This document shows positions 15,370 through 23,764 of a stretch of 36,112 bases of DNA, one piece after another. Made by a program: the position numbers and the translations under genes. Under the pieces are notes generated by a model. That model had not been told where the DNA came from and made no database searches. It was given only the letters and a program-made list of their open reading frames with translations. The stretch's first letter is position 1. Every line of letters begins with the position of its first letter. Source of the stretch: Acidimicrobiia bacterium (lineage in GTDB: Bacteria > Actinomycetota > Acidimicrobiia > Acidimicrobiales > Bin134); assembly GCA_022826705.1 (NCBI GenBank), contig JAJDUJ010000013.1, positions 1 to 36,112 on the forward strand, in the 5' to 3' direction.

Positions 15370-17499
15370 CTAGGTCCGATTGAATCGGCGCAGGCGCAGG
15401 CTGTTGGTGACCACGAACAACGAGGAGCCAACCATGGCTGCGGCGGCGACAATGGGCTCCAGCACCCCGGCGACGGCCAGGGGTATGGCCGCGGTGTTGT
15501 AGACGAAGGCCCAGAAGTAGTTGCCCCGGATGGTGTTCATGGTCCGGCGGCTCAGAGCGATGGCGTCGGCCACCGCGCTCAGATCGGACGACATGATGGT
15601 GATGTCGGCGGCCTCGGCGGCCACATCGGCCCCGGTGCCGATGGCGATGCCGATGTCGGCTTGGCTGAGGGCAGGAGCGTCGTTGATGCCGTCACCCACC
15701 ATGGCCACCCGGCGGCCCTCGGCTTGGAGCCGGGCAATCTCGGCGGCCTTGCCGTCGGGTCCCACGCCGGCCACCACCCGGTCGATGCCCAGCTCATCGC
15801 CCGCGGCCTGGGCCCGGCGGGGATGATCGCCGGTCAAAAGCACCGTGTCGAGTCCCAGGGCCTTGAGCGCGGCCACCGCCGGCGGAGCGGTGGCCCGCAG
15901 TCGGTCGTCCACGGTGATCACCGCTTCGGCCACCGAATCCCGGCCCACCAGCACCGCCACCCGGCCCATGGCCTCGACCTCGGAGGCGGCTCCGTCCACG
16001 GCCTCGGGCACCTGATCGAAGAGCGCCCGCTTGCCCACCCGGACCTCGCTGCCGTCCACCGTGGCGACCGCCCCGGTGCCGGGGTGATTCTCAAAGCCGG
16101 TCACAGCCTTTCCGTTTTCTGCCGCCGAGGCGATGGCCCGACCGATGGGGTGCTCCGAGCGGGACTCCACCGCGGCGGCCAAAGCCAGCAGCGCATCGGG
16201 GTCGCGGCCGGGGGCGACAATCTCCACCACCTCCATGCGGGCCTCGGTGACTGTTCCCGTCTTGTCGAACACCACGGTGTCGAGCTGTCGGGTGTCTTCC
16301 AGCATCTCGCCGCCTTTGACGATGATCCCGAGCTGCGATCCCCGCCCGGTGCCCACCATCACCGCCAATGGCGTGGCCAGCCCCAACGCGCAGGGACAGG
16401 CCACGATCAACACCGCCACCGCTGCGGTGAACGCCTCCGATGCCGGCTGTCCGGCGGCCAACCAGCCGATAAGCGTCCCTACCGCGATCGCCACCGCGGT
16501 GGGCACGAACACCGCCGAGATCCGGTCGGCCAACCGCTGGATGCGGGTGCGGTTGGTCTGGGCCTGCTCCACCAGCCGCATGATCCGGGCCAGAACGGTG
16601 TCGGCCCCCACGCTGGTGGCCTCTACCACCAGCGATCCGTTGGAATTGACCGAGGCCCCCAGCACGGCATCACCCGGCCCGACCTCTTCGGGAACCGGCT
16701 CGCCGGTGACCATAGAGATATCCACCGCCGAAGCACCGTCAACCACTACTCCGTCGGTGGCGATCCTCTCGCCTGGTCGCACCACAAATCTGGTTCCCAC
16801 TTGGAGGCTGGCCACCGGCACATCGGATCCATCCTCCAGCCGGGCCACCGGTGCCACCAGCACGGCCAATGCCCGCAGGGCGTCTCCCGACCGGCGCCGG
16901 GCCCGTTCTTCCAGATAGCGGCCGAGCAGGATCAGCACCACGATCACCGCGCCGGTCTCGAAATAGAGGTGGCCGTCGCCGATCTGGGCGGCCAGCACCA
17001 CCGTCGACCAGATCCACGCTGCGGCGGTGCCCAACGCCACCAACGTGTCCATGGTGGCGGTCCGGTGCTTGAGCTGGGCCCACGCCCGTCGGTGGAACCC
17101 CCAGCCCGACCCGAACACCACTCCGGCCGCCAACACCGCGGCCAGCCAGTCCGACGCCTGAAAACCCAGGTCGAAGGCCAAGGCATCCACCATCGTCAGC
17201 AGTGCCACGAGGGCGCCAATCACTGCCGCGAGAATCAGCCGGTGCATCCGGGTGGGCTCCGCTGAGTGCCCATCGCTGAAGCCCTCGGGCAAGCGGGCAC
17301 CGTATCCGGCGGCAATGACCGCGCCTTGCAATTCGGCATCGTCGACGCTGTCACGACAAGCCACCGAAGCCCGGCCTGAGGCGTAGTTCACTCGGGCTTC
17401 GACAACACCATCGACCGCGTTCAGGCTGCGCTCAATCTGCGCGACGCACGCCGAGCAAGTCATGCCGTCTACCAGCAGCGTCGTCCGACGCATCGCCAT
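15370..17499 (-). CDS. copA: Copper-type P1B ATPase (Cu+ exporter)
   Basis: The 709-aa membrane pump starts with one heavy-metal-associated domain bearing GMTCSAC (Cys15, Cys18). It then has the TGEP actuator loop, the transmembrane CPC metal site (368-370), the phosphorylated Asp412 in DKTGT, SEHPIG, and GDGINDAP from residue 602. Near the C-terminus, YN followed by P and the motif with SS and NSLRLR are features of the Cu+ subclass, supporting copper export over Zn/Cd. ATG at 17497-17499 gives a good N-terminus; the alternative at codon 3 is equivalent. No copper chaperone, CsoR or CueR gene is adjacent. It is probably monocistronic or transcribed after the epimerase. Confidence 0.94.
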   Translation of the reverse strand: MAMRRTTLLVDGMTCSACVAQIERSLNAVDGVVEARVNYASGRASVACRDSVDDAELQGAVIAAGYGARLPEGFSDGHSAEPTRMHRLILAAVIGALVALLTMVDALAFDLGFQASDWLAAVLAAGVVFGSGWGFHRRAWAQLKHRTATMDTLVALGTAAAWIWSTVVLAAQIGDGHLYFETGAVIVVLILLGRYLEERARRRSGDALRALAVLVAPVARLEDGSDVPVASLQVGTRFVVRPGERIATDGVVVDGASAVDISMVTGEPVPEEVGPGDAVLGASVNSNGSLVVEATSVGADTVLARIMRLVEQAQTNRTRIQRLADRISAVFVPTAVAIAVGTLIGWLAAGQPASEAFTAAVAVLIVACPCALGLATPLAVMVGTGRGSQLGIIVKGGEMLEDTRQLDTVVFDKTGTVTEARMEVVEIVAPGRDPDALLALAAAVESRSEHPIGRAIASAAENGKAVTGFENHPGTGAVATVDGSEVRVGKRALFDQVPEAVDGAASEVEAMGRVAVLVGRDSVAEAVITVDDRLRATAPPAVAALKALGLDTVLLTGDHPRRAQAAGDELGIDRVVAGVGPDGKAAEIARLQAEGRRVAMVGDGINDAPALSQADIGIAIGTGADVAAEAADITIMSSDLSAVADAIALSRRTMNTIRGNYFWAFVYNTAAIPLAVAGVLEPIVAAAAMVGSSLFVVTNSLRLRRFNRT

Positions 17500-17528
17500 G
17501 GGCTCAGTCTACGGAATGGGAGAGAAGA

Positions 17529-17930
17529 CTATTCCTGAACCAGTTCGATGAGGGTGCCGAAGGCGCCGTTGGGGTGGATGAAGGCGACGGTGGTTCCCCG
17601 AGAGCCGGGGCGGGGCTCGGCATCGATGGGAGTGGCCCCGGCAGCAACCATGGCCTCCAGCGCGGCGGCGCAGTCGGCCACCCGATAGCCGACGTGGTGG
17701 ATGCCCTCGCCCCGCTTGGCCAGGAACTTGGCGATGGGCGAATCCTCTCGGGTAGCCGTAGTGAGCTGCACATACGAGTCGGCCACCTTGATCAGGGCCT
17801 CTTCCACCCCGTCGTTTTCTACGATCTCGCGATGCGCCACCGAGGCGCCAAAGGCCTTCTCGTAGAACGAAATGGCCTGCTCCAAGTCGTGGACTGCGAT
17901 GGCGACATGGTCGATCTCAGTGAGAAGCAT
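17529..17930 (-). CDS. mce: Methylmalonyl-CoA epimerase (VOC superfamily)
   Basis: The 133-aa protein has the family's two paired beta-alpha-beta-beta-beta modules. The N-terminus contains IDHVAIAVHDL; QLTTAT is mid-protein, GIHHVGYRV near residue 92, and GTLIELVQ at the C-terminus. His8, the His near residue 92 and Glu near the C-terminus are the expected metal ligands. It interconverts (2S)- and (2R)-methylmalonyl-CoA between propionyl-CoA carboxylase and the B12 mutase. The ATG at 17928-17930 gives the conserved N-terminus; longer in-frame starts run into the divergent methyltransferase gene. The mutase and carboxylase genes are not in this window. Confidence 0.88.
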   Translation of the reverse strand: MLLTEIDHVAIAVHDLEQAISFYEKAFGASVAHREIVENDGVEEALIKVADSYVQLTTATREDSPIAKFLAKRGEGIHHVGYRVADCAAALEAMVAAGATPIDAEPRPGSRGTTVAFIHPNGAFGTLIELVQE

Positions 17931-18050
17931 GGCCTTGCTATCGTAGGCCGACATCCAGCCAAAGGCGCTGTCGAGAGCCGAAGGGGAACTCTGAATGAGG
18001 TTGCCGTTTAGCTCCATCACAAGGACAAGACCATCATCTACGTTTGGGCG

Positions 18051-19010
18051 ATGAAGTTTGGGGCCATTCACGTGATCCGCGACCGGACCTATTCCTCGCT
18101 GCTGCGCCAAATTGACGCCACCAAGCCATCCAACGAAACCCAGCGTCTGCAAGAGGCACTTGACCGGGCTCGTCAGGAACTCCAACTTCTTGGGGTCGAT
18201 GTGGAAAGCGACGACCGCTTTGGACCTGAGATACCGAAGCAACTCCACTTGACCCCTCGACTAGGCGGAGAGGGCCACGAATATGTTGAACCCCCCACTC
18301 CGGCGCCTTCACCGCTCGCCTCCTTCAATGTTCTAGATGGATGGATCAGCCAGTTTGAGATTGACGGGGAGAAGGTGGGAGGGGCCGTTGGCCTGTCCAC
18401 CGACGAGCGCATTGAGTGGCTAATGAACTCCATCGGAGGAGTGGCGGGCAAGAGGCTGCTTGAACTCGGGCCGCTTGAAGGTGCCCATACCAAAATGCTC
18501 TGCGATGCCGACGCGGCATCGGTGGTCGCGGTGGAGGGGTCCAGGGCGCTATGGCTTCATTGCCTGGTCATAAAGGAGATCTTCCACCTCGATCGGGCGC
18601 GATTCATTTACGGGGACTTCAATCATTACGTCGCCGACTACGACGGACCCCCCTTCGATGCCGTGCTGGCCTGCGGGATGCTCTACCACCAATTCGACCC
18701 TGTAACGCTGATCGCAAAGCTCAGCAGCCTCACCGATACGGTTATGGTTTGGACCCATGTGGCGGACGACGACTACCCGCCCAACGGAGTACCCACTGAA
18801 GTAAGCGGATACAAGAGCCGTCGCATGGACTATGGCGATGCTCGCAACGAGTTTCGGAACTACTGCGGAGGCACAGCCCAAGAAGCCGTCTGGCTCTACC
18901 ACGATGACTTGATCCGCTGCTTTACCGACAACGGGTTTGCCCGTATCGATTCGCGCGGTGTGAGCCCAACCCCCGCGGGCCCCGCCGTATTGTTCGCAGC
19001 GTCCCGCTAG
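18051..19010 (+). CDS. Class I SAM-dependent methyltransferase with N-terminal extension
   Basis: The 319-aa protein has a Rossmann methyltransferase core beginning about residue 115. Motif I is LLELGPLEG (136-144), the acidic residue ending beta-2 is in VVAVEG, and a DAVLACGMLYH segment forms motif IV. The first ~110 residues are different: a basic start, a short predicted coiled coil (about residues 27-46) and a Pro-rich linker near 81-90. It may modify a small molecule or a glycan; nothing around it identifies the substrate. Codon choice is slightly less GC-biased than in neighbouring genes, so recent acquisition is possible. The ribosome site is weak. It converges with the small gene at 19023, 12 nt apart. 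Confidence 0.8.
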   Translation: MKFGAIHVIRDRTYSSLLRQIDATKPSNETQRLQEALDRARQELQLLGVDVESDDRFGPEIPKQLHLTPRLGGEGHEYVEPPTPAPSPLASFNVLDGWISQFEIDGEKVGGAVGLSTDERIEWLMNSIGGVAGKRLLELGPLEGAHTKMLCDADAASVVAVEGSRALWLHCLVIKEIFHLDRARFIYGDFNHYVADYDGPPFDAVLACGMLYHQFDPVTLIAKLSSLTDTVMVWTHVADDDYPPNGVPTEVSGYKSRRMDYGDARNEFRNYCGGTAQEAVWLYHDDLIRCFTDNGFARIDSRGVSPTPAGPAVLFAASR

Positions 19011-19022
19011 TCAGACCGGCCC

Positions 19023-19376
19023 TTAAGCCGCTTCTCGCCGGGCTGATTCGCCTTCCAACGACTCCCAGAGCTGGTCGCGCAGAACTTCGGCGTCAATGCC
19101 GTCCAACTGGTTGGCCGCAACCACGCCCTCGATCATGTCGGCCAGCACTGCTTCCCAGATGCGGTTCCGGACCATGACCGAAACCGTCACTGAGCCGTCG
19201 CCATGGCGGGCCAGCGTGCGGCGGCGACCAACCTCCCGGGGCGGGCTGCGAAAGCTGGGCACAACCAGCTCCTGTCCTCGCACCGCCATCCCCAATTGGC
19301 GGGCTGCCTCGGCAAAGGCCAGGCACCGGCCGGTTCTGCTCTCTTGCGGCCGGTTGTCGCCGTGAATGACCCGCAT
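19023..19376 (-). CDS. Small protein of unknown function
   Basis: I do not recognise this 117-aa protein. It is soluble, without signal or membrane segment. It has a basic middle (SFRSPPREVGRRRTL) followed by a short beta-rich stretch (DGSVTVSVMVRNRIW) and an acidic, probably helical C-terminus. The start at 19376 is preceded by GGAGGGAGA. An ATG 54 nt further upstream (19430) is in frame, but the added residues are mostly a read-through of purine-rich DNA. The gene lies between a convergent methyltransferase and the MFS gene (~98 nt to the MFS stop). It may be a real but lineage-restricted gene. Confidence 0.55.
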   Translation of the reverse strand: MRVIHGDNRPQESRTGRCLAFAEAARQLGMAVRGQELVVPSFRSPPREVGRRRTLARHGDGSVTVSVMVRNRIWEAVLADMIEGVVAANQLDGIDAEVLRDQLWESLEGESARREAA

Positions 19377-19473
19377 TCCCTGGGGCTCTCCCTCCTGGCC
19401 CTCCTGGCTTTTCTCATTGATTTCTCTCATACACCCAGTATCCCGATAGGAGTGACAGTTTCTGCTTTGAGCC

Positions 19474-20706
19474 CTAATTCAGATCGAGGACCTTGGTTCG
19501 GCCGCTGATCACCCACCACAGAGCAGTGGCGGCCAAGAGAACACCGGCCCCGCCTACGGCAATCCGGGGCCCGATCACATCGGCCAGAAAACCCTGAAGC
19601 TGAGCGCCGAGGGGAAGCCCGGCCAGGAGGGTGATGAGGTAAAGGGCCAACACCTTGGCCCGGAGAGCCTCCTCCACCTGAAGCTGGATCACGGTGTTGA
19701 GAGTGGCGGCAGTAGCTATGTGCGATGCTCCCAATACAGCCAGAGCCACCACCGCCAACCAGTAGTAGGGAGAAAGCGCGAATCCCAATAGCGCGATGCC
19801 GTAAACCGGCCAGCCGAATCCCACGAGACGGCTGCGGGGCACGCGACTTCCCCTGCCGGCCACAAACGGAGTGTTGAGCATCGCTCCCACTCCGGTGGCC
19901 GCAGCCAAAATGCCGTATTGGGTTTCGCCCACCTCGAACACGTCATTGGCGAAGATCACCACCAGGTGGATGATCGGCTGGCCGAAAAAGGCGATCACCC
20001 CGGCAATCAGGATGGACAAGCGAATGCCGGGATTATCGGCGGCGTAGCGCACCGCAGCGGCGGCATCTTTGAACACATTCGGCCTGTCGCCGTCCGCCGG
20101 AGCCAGTCGGGGCACCCGGATGAGCACTAGAGCGAAGATCGCGGGCACATACGTCAGCGAATTGGTAAAGAAGCACCAGCCAGGACCGCCCACCGCCAAC
20201 ACGATCCCGCCGATCATGGGCCCGACCGCCCGAGAGGCGTTGAACTGAGCCGAGTTCAAGGTGACGGCGTTCAAGAGAGCGCCGCGGGGCACCAGTTCGC
20301 TCACGAACGCCTGCCAGGCGGGGAGCTGGATGCCGTTCACACACCCGTTCACCACACCGAGGGCGATGTAGGCCAGCGGCCGGTCGACGCCTGCGGCCCA
20401 CATGGCCGAGAATCCCAGCGCTATAAGCGCTTGGGCCGAGTTGGTGAACGTCAGCATGATCCGCCGGGGGAAGCGGTCGGCCAGCGCCCCGCCAACCATC
20501 CCCAGAAACACCGCCGGCAAGGTCTGCATCATGGCAGCCAAGCCCACCCAGGTTCCGCTCTCGGTGAGGCGTTCGATCACAAAGGCCAGCGCGAGCATCT
20601 GCACCCATACACCAGAGTTTGAGATGAGAGCCCCGGAAATGAAGAGGCGATAATTCCGGTACGACAGCGCTTGCCGCGCGCGTCGAGGAGGCCGGGAATC
20701 GGTCAC
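19474..20706 (-). CDS. MFS transporter, MFS_3 / enterobactin-exporter-like
   Basis: The 410-aa hydrophobic protein has about 12 membrane segments and the MFS loop motif GGALADRFPRR near residue 77. An NSAQFNASRAVGP stretch in the middle is typical of the MFS_3 branch that includes EntS-like exporters. It probably exports a small molecule by proton antiport. The start is a GTG at 20704-20706 and the coding sequence is intact. It is divergent from the crotonase-like gene at 20744 with only 37 nt between starts. No siderophore or antibiotic biosynthesis genes are nearby, so the exported compound is unknown. Confidence 0.88.
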   Translation of the reverse strand: MTDSRPPRRARQALSYRNYRLFISGALISNSGVWVQMLALAFVIERLTESGTWVGLAAMMQTLPAVFLGMVGGALADRFPRRIMLTFTNSAQALIALGFSAMWAAGVDRPLAYIALGVVNGCVNGIQLPAWQAFVSELVPRGALLNAVTLNSAQFNASRAVGPMIGGIVLAVGGPGWCFFTNSLTYVPAIFALVLIRVPRLAPADGDRPNVFKDAAAAVRYAADNPGIRLSILIAGVIAFFGQPIIHLVVIFANDVFEVGETQYGILAAATGVGAMLNTPFVAGRGSRVPRSRLVGFGWPVYGIALLGFALSPYYWLAVVALAVLGASHIATAATLNTVIQLQVEEALRAKVLALYLITLLAGLPLGAQLQGFLADVIGPRIAVGGAGVLLAATALWWVISGRTKVLDLN

Positions 20707-20743
20707 TGCGCCAACTTATTCGCTGCACCCCTATTGTCATGGC

Positions 20744-21502
20744 ATGGCCCTTGTGCTCTGCGAGATCGACGACGGCGTTGCCACCGTGACCCTTAACCAT
20801 CCCGAAGTGCGAAATGCAGTCAGCTTGGAGATGAACGGGGAGCTCGACGCCGTGTTCGACAACTTGGAGGCCGATGAGTCGGTGGGAGCGGTGGTACTCA
20901 CCGGCACGCCCCCGGCGTTCTCAGCGGGCGCCAACCTCGACGAACTGCTGGCCGCTGACGACCCCAAGCGCCTGAGCTCCATCTATGCCGGGTTCCTGCG
21001 GGTAGCCCACACCCCGCTGCCCACGGTGGCCGCGGTCAACGGCCCGGCGGTGGGGGCGGGGATGAACTTCGCCCTGGCCTGCGATGTGATCCTGGCCGGA
21101 CACAGTGCGATGTTCGAAAGCCGGTTCCTCCAGATCGCCATCCACCCTGGCGGCGGCCACACCTGGCGTTTGCGCAACATCTGCGACCGCCAGACGGCCA
21201 TGGCCATGGTGCTGTTCGGCGAGCGGCTCGACGGACTGCGGGCCGCCGAGATCGGACTGGCCTGGAAATGCGTGGACGACGATGCCCTGCTGGATGAGGC
21301 TCGTCGCATGGCCCGACGTCCGGCCCGGGCCCCCCGAGGGCTCACCAAGGCCATGAAGCAGACCATCCTCGATATGGGTGGGATCACCGACAGTGCGGCG
21401 GCGGTAGCCCGCGAAGTCGATCCCCAGGCGTGGTCGATGACCCAGCCCGAATTCAAAGAGCGGGTGGCGGCCCTCAAGGACGCCATCAGCAAGTCGGACT
21501 AG
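20744..21502 (+). CDS. Crotonase-fold protein (enoyl-CoA hydratase-like) without catalytic glutamates
   Basis: The 252-aa protein aligns along its length with the crotonase family: LNHPEVRNAVS near residue 17, the oxyanion segment FSAGANLDEL near residue 61, and GPAVGAGMNFALACD near residue 97. The equivalents of Glu144 and Glu164 of rat enoyl-CoA hydratase are Asn (in GMNFALACD) and Phe (in ESRFLQ). The SRFLQ...HPGGG pattern is one I associate with actinobacterial EchA-type paralogues annotated only by homology. Hydratase activity is therefore doubtful. It diverges from the MFS gene and converges with the acetyltransferase, their stop codons lying in one 12-bp palindrome. Confidence 0.88.
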   Translation: MALVLCEIDDGVATVTLNHPEVRNAVSLEMNGELDAVFDNLEADESVGAVVLTGTPPAFSAGANLDELLAADDPKRLSSIYAGFLRVAHTPLPTVAAVNGPAVGAGMNFALACDVILAGHSAMFESRFLQIAIHPGGGHTWRLRNICDRQTAMAMVLFGERLDGLRAAEIGLAWKCVDDDALLDEARRMARRPARAPRGLTKAMKQTILDMGGITDSAAAVAREVDPQAWSMTQPEFKERVAALKDAISKSD

Positions 21503-21510
21503 CCGGCTAG
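21499..21510. repeat. 12-bp perfect palindrome containing both convergent stop codons
   Basis: CTAGCCGGCTAG is its own reverse complement. The TAG at 21500-21502 ends the crotonase-like gene, and the TAG read from 21507-21509 on the minus strand ends the acetyltransferase gene. It is too short, and lacks a T-run, to be a convincing terminator. Confidence 0.7.
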
Positions 21511-22091
21511 CTCATCCAGCCAGCCACCAGCTCCGGTCCCCGCACCTGCCACTCCTCGGCGGTGATGCCGTAGCGGACGTGGTCTTCCCAACAGCCGTTG
21601 ATCTCCAGGTAGCGCAGAGCGATGCCCTCGTTTCGGATGCCCAGCTTCTCCACCACCCGACGACTGGCCTGGTTGCGGGGGATGATGTTGATCTGCACCC
21701 GGTGCAATCCCAGCGTCTCGAAGGCGTAGTCGAGCACCACCACCAGAGCCTCGGGGGCGTACTCCCGCCCGGCGTGGCGATGGTCGATCCAATACCCCAC
21801 ATGACCGCTCTGGAAGGGCCCCCGCTGAACGCTCGACAGGTTCATCTCCCCCACCAGCCGACCCTCGGCGAACACTCCGAAGCCATAGCCAGCATCCATC
21901 TGGCGCTCCCGGTCGCGAGCGCTGCACCGGGCGGCGAAGGCCAAGCGGTCTTCCACCACGTCGGGCTGGGTGCTGGGGGGCTTTGGTTCCCACGGGGTGA
22001 GCCACTCCCGGTTGGCTCGGCGCACCGCCTGCCATTCGGCGAAGTCGCTCTCCACCAGCGGACGCAACTCCACCCGAGCCCCGCGAAGCAC
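21507..22091 (-). CDS. GNAT-family N-acetyltransferase, RimJ/RimL-like
   Basis: The 194-aa protein reads as an Acetyltransf_3 domain. It opens with VELRPLVESDFAEW and continues with GYGFGVFAEGRLVGEMNLSS. YWIDHRHAGREYAPEAL in the middle carries the acetyl-CoA pyrophosphate-binding region, followed by INIIPRNQASRRVVEKLG. It would acetylate an N-terminal or other amine. The GTG start at 22089-22091 is chosen because GGGAGGGGG precedes it by 2-3 nt and the N-terminus then matches the family. The in-frame upstream extension of 70 residues is low-complexity and runs into a long hairpin. It is probably expressed independently of ppx. Confidence 0.85.
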   Translation of the reverse strand: MLRGARVELRPLVESDFAEWQAVRRANREWLTPWEPKPPSTQPDVVEDRLAFAARCSARDRERQMDAGYGFGVFAEGRLVGEMNLSSVQRGPFQSGHVGYWIDHRHAGREYAPEALVVVLDYAFETLGLHRVQINIIPRNQASRRVVEKLGIRNEGIALRYLEINGCWEDHVRYGITAEEWQVRGPELVAGWMS

Positions 22092-22186
22092 ATCCCCCTC
22101 CCGAACCCCCCGCAACCTCCCCCAAGCCCGCACAACCCGCAAACCTACTCCTTCTCTCAAAACAAAGTGGGGGGGCAAAAGGGGTA

Positions 22187-22331
22187 GGCGGGGCGGCGGG
22201 CCACAAAATGGGTCGTGGTGGTGGGTGGCCCGGCTCAGGGCGCCCGCCGCCCGCAGCCCAGCGAGGACCGCGGGCTGGGCCGGGACCGGACCCGCCACCA
22301 CGACCCCGAAAAAACAGCCCGCCGCCCCGCC
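22187..22331. repeat. Long imperfect inverted repeat / hairpin between ppx and the acetyltransferase gene
   Basis: The outer arms 22187-22201 and 22317-22331 (GGCGGGGCGGCGGGC) are perfect complements over 15 bp. Inside them 22210-22226 pairs with 22290-22306 with one mismatch in 17 bp, and a smaller local stem (22256-22262 with 22274-22280) sits near the tip. Read on the minus strand it follows the ppx stop (22350) by 18 nt and has a TTTTTT run in its first descending internal loop, so it may stop ppx transcription. It could instead be a structured RNA or a short palindromic mobile repeat. No coding potential is credible here. Confidence 0.7.
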
Positions 22332-22349
22332 GGTTCGCTAACCAGACAG

Positions 22350-23264
22350 TCAGTCCAACAAGCTCAAAACCATCCCATCCAAGATGTCAGCCTCCGACAC
22401 CAAACAAGATTCAAACCCAAAATGCCGCATGATCTTCACCAGCACCGCCATCCCCCCCACAATCACATCCACCCGCCCCGGCTCCAACCCCGGATTAAAA
22501 GCCCGATCATCCCGAGACTCAGTGGCCAGCGTCCGGAACACGTCCTCAGCCGCCGCCTTGGTCAGCTCGAAGTGGTGGATCTTGTCCCGGTCGTAGGTAT
22601 GCAACCCCTGTTCCACCGCCGCGGCGGTGGAAATGGTGCCGGCCAACCCCACGAACGTCCGGGCCTGTCGGGCGGCGGGCATCTCCCGGTCGACGTCGTC
22701 GAGATGAGCACCGGCCACCGATATACAGGCATGCAGCTCCTCAGGAAGCGGCGGGTCGCCGTGCAGGTATTTCTCGGTGAGCCGCACGCAGCCCACATCC
22801 AATGAAATGGCCGCCTCGCAAGCGGTGGTGCCCACGCTCAGTTCGGTGGACCCGCCTCCCAAGTCCACCACCAAGAACGGCCCCAAGTCGGGGTCCAGTT
22901 CGGCGGTGGCACCCCGAAACGAAAGCTGCCCCTCAGCCAATCCGCTCAACAGCTCGGGGCGGGTACCGATCACCGCCTCGGCGACGTCGAAAAAATCATC
23001 GCGGTTGGCGGCATCCCGGGCCGCAGACGTGGCGGTGATCCGCACCGCTTCCACCTCGTGTCGATCCATCACATCTCGATAGCGACGCAAGCAGTCCAAC
23101 GTGCGTTCGATGGCCCCCGGGGCCAAACGGCCGGTCTCATCCACCCCCTCCCCCAAGCGGGTGATGGTCATGAGCCGTTCTAGCGACTCGGTGCCGCCCC
23201 GGCTGACCAGCAGGCGGGTGGAGTTTGTGCCGCAGTCGATGGCCGCCACCACCGGGGATCTCAC
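22350..23264 (-). CDS. ppx: Exopolyphosphatase / Ppx-GppA family
   Basis: The 304-aa protein shows AIDCGTNSTRLLV at its N-terminus, ATSAARDA near residue 78, and the phosphate-binding VVDLGGGSTEL near residue 133. GLAGTI and GGMAVL follow later, all hallmarks of the ASKHA Ppx/GppA phosphatases. The short actinobacterial form lacks the C-terminal HD-like domain of E. coli Ppx. It hydrolyses terminal phosphate from polyphosphate or pppGpp. The start is a GTG overlapping the DUF501 stop by 4 nt (GTGA), so the pair is co-translated. The last ~50 codons use TTG, GTT and TTT unusually often compared with the rest of the gene. Confidence 0.92.
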   Translation of the reverse strand: MRSPVVAAIDCGTNSTRLLVSRGGTESLERLMTITRLGEGVDETGRLAPGAIERTLDCLRRYRDVMDRHEVEAVRITATSAARDAANRDDFFDVAEAVIGTRPELLSGLAEGQLSFRGATAELDPDLGPFLVVDLGGGSTELSVGTTACEAAISLDVGCVRLTEKYLHGDPPLPEELHACISVAGAHLDDVDREMPAARQARTFVGLAGTISTAAAVEQGLHTYDRDKIHHFELTKAAAEDVFRTLATESRDDRAFNPGLEPGRVDVIVGGMAVLVKIMRHFGFESCLVSEADILDGMVLSLLD

Positions 23265-23764
23265 GCTGAATCCTCGGCTTCCAAGTGGTTGGCTACCCAG
23301 CGCCCTACCGGGTCGTCGCCCCCGGCCAGATGCCAGGCGTAGTGGGCGTGGAGGCACTTGACTCCCCGGCGGGTGCCTCCCACCCCAGCCGAGGGACGGT
23401 GTCCGGTATAGCCGTCGGGGATGGCGGCGTCCCGCTCGGCGGCGTAGCGGCGATGGGCATCGGCAAGCTCGTCGGGATCGACAGCTACTTCGGCCCGGCC
23501 CACTCCGCCGGCCGACTCCAGCCGGCTTACCCGCAGCACATCATTGGGGCCAACCAGCCAATATCGGGTGGGCATGGGGGTACCGTCGTCCAAAAAAGGA
23601 GCGTTCCGCAGCACCCGGGGGGTGCCGTCGTCGGCTCTGACCACTATCTCGCAGGGACCCCGGGGGGCACGGCCCAGCAGGGCCTCGACTTGCTCGGCGT
23701 CGCTTCGGTTCAGGGTCAGCCCTTTTTCTTCTTCCTTCTCTTGAACAGCTTCCTGATGATCCAC
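23261..23764 (-). CDS. DUF501-domain protein
   Basis: The 167-aa product contains the DUF501 pattern: a start around DAEQVEALLGR, a central PTRYWLVGP, and a Cys/His-containing GVKCLHAHYAWHLAGGDDPVG near the C-terminus. The family has no established function but is often found between a septum gene and ppx in Actinobacteria. The start is uncertain. The GTG at 23762-23764 overlaps coxG by 49 nt and yields a highly charged N-terminus. A start near the coxG stop would need a CTG codon, but the purine-rich AAGGAAGAAGAAAAAGGG just upstream would serve as its ribosome site. It is coupled to ppx by GTGA. Confidence 0.82.
   Translation of the reverse strand: MDHQEAVQEKEEEKGLTLNRSDAEQVEALLGRAPRGPCEIVVRADDGTPRVLRNAPFLDDGTPMPTRYWLVGPNDVLRVSRLESAGGVGRAEVAVDPDELADAHRRYAAERDAAIPDGYTGHRPSAGVGGTRRGVKCLHAHYAWHLAGGDDPVGRWVANHLEAEDSA

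Noticed and set aside
14566..17265. An 899-codon open frame on the plus strand across the hydrolase and copper ATPase genes
   Set aside because: It is out of frame with the hydrolase and antisense to the ATPase, with Arg/Gly/His-rich low-complexity sequence. Both underlying genes have complete catalytic motifs, so it is a GC-rich shadow frame.
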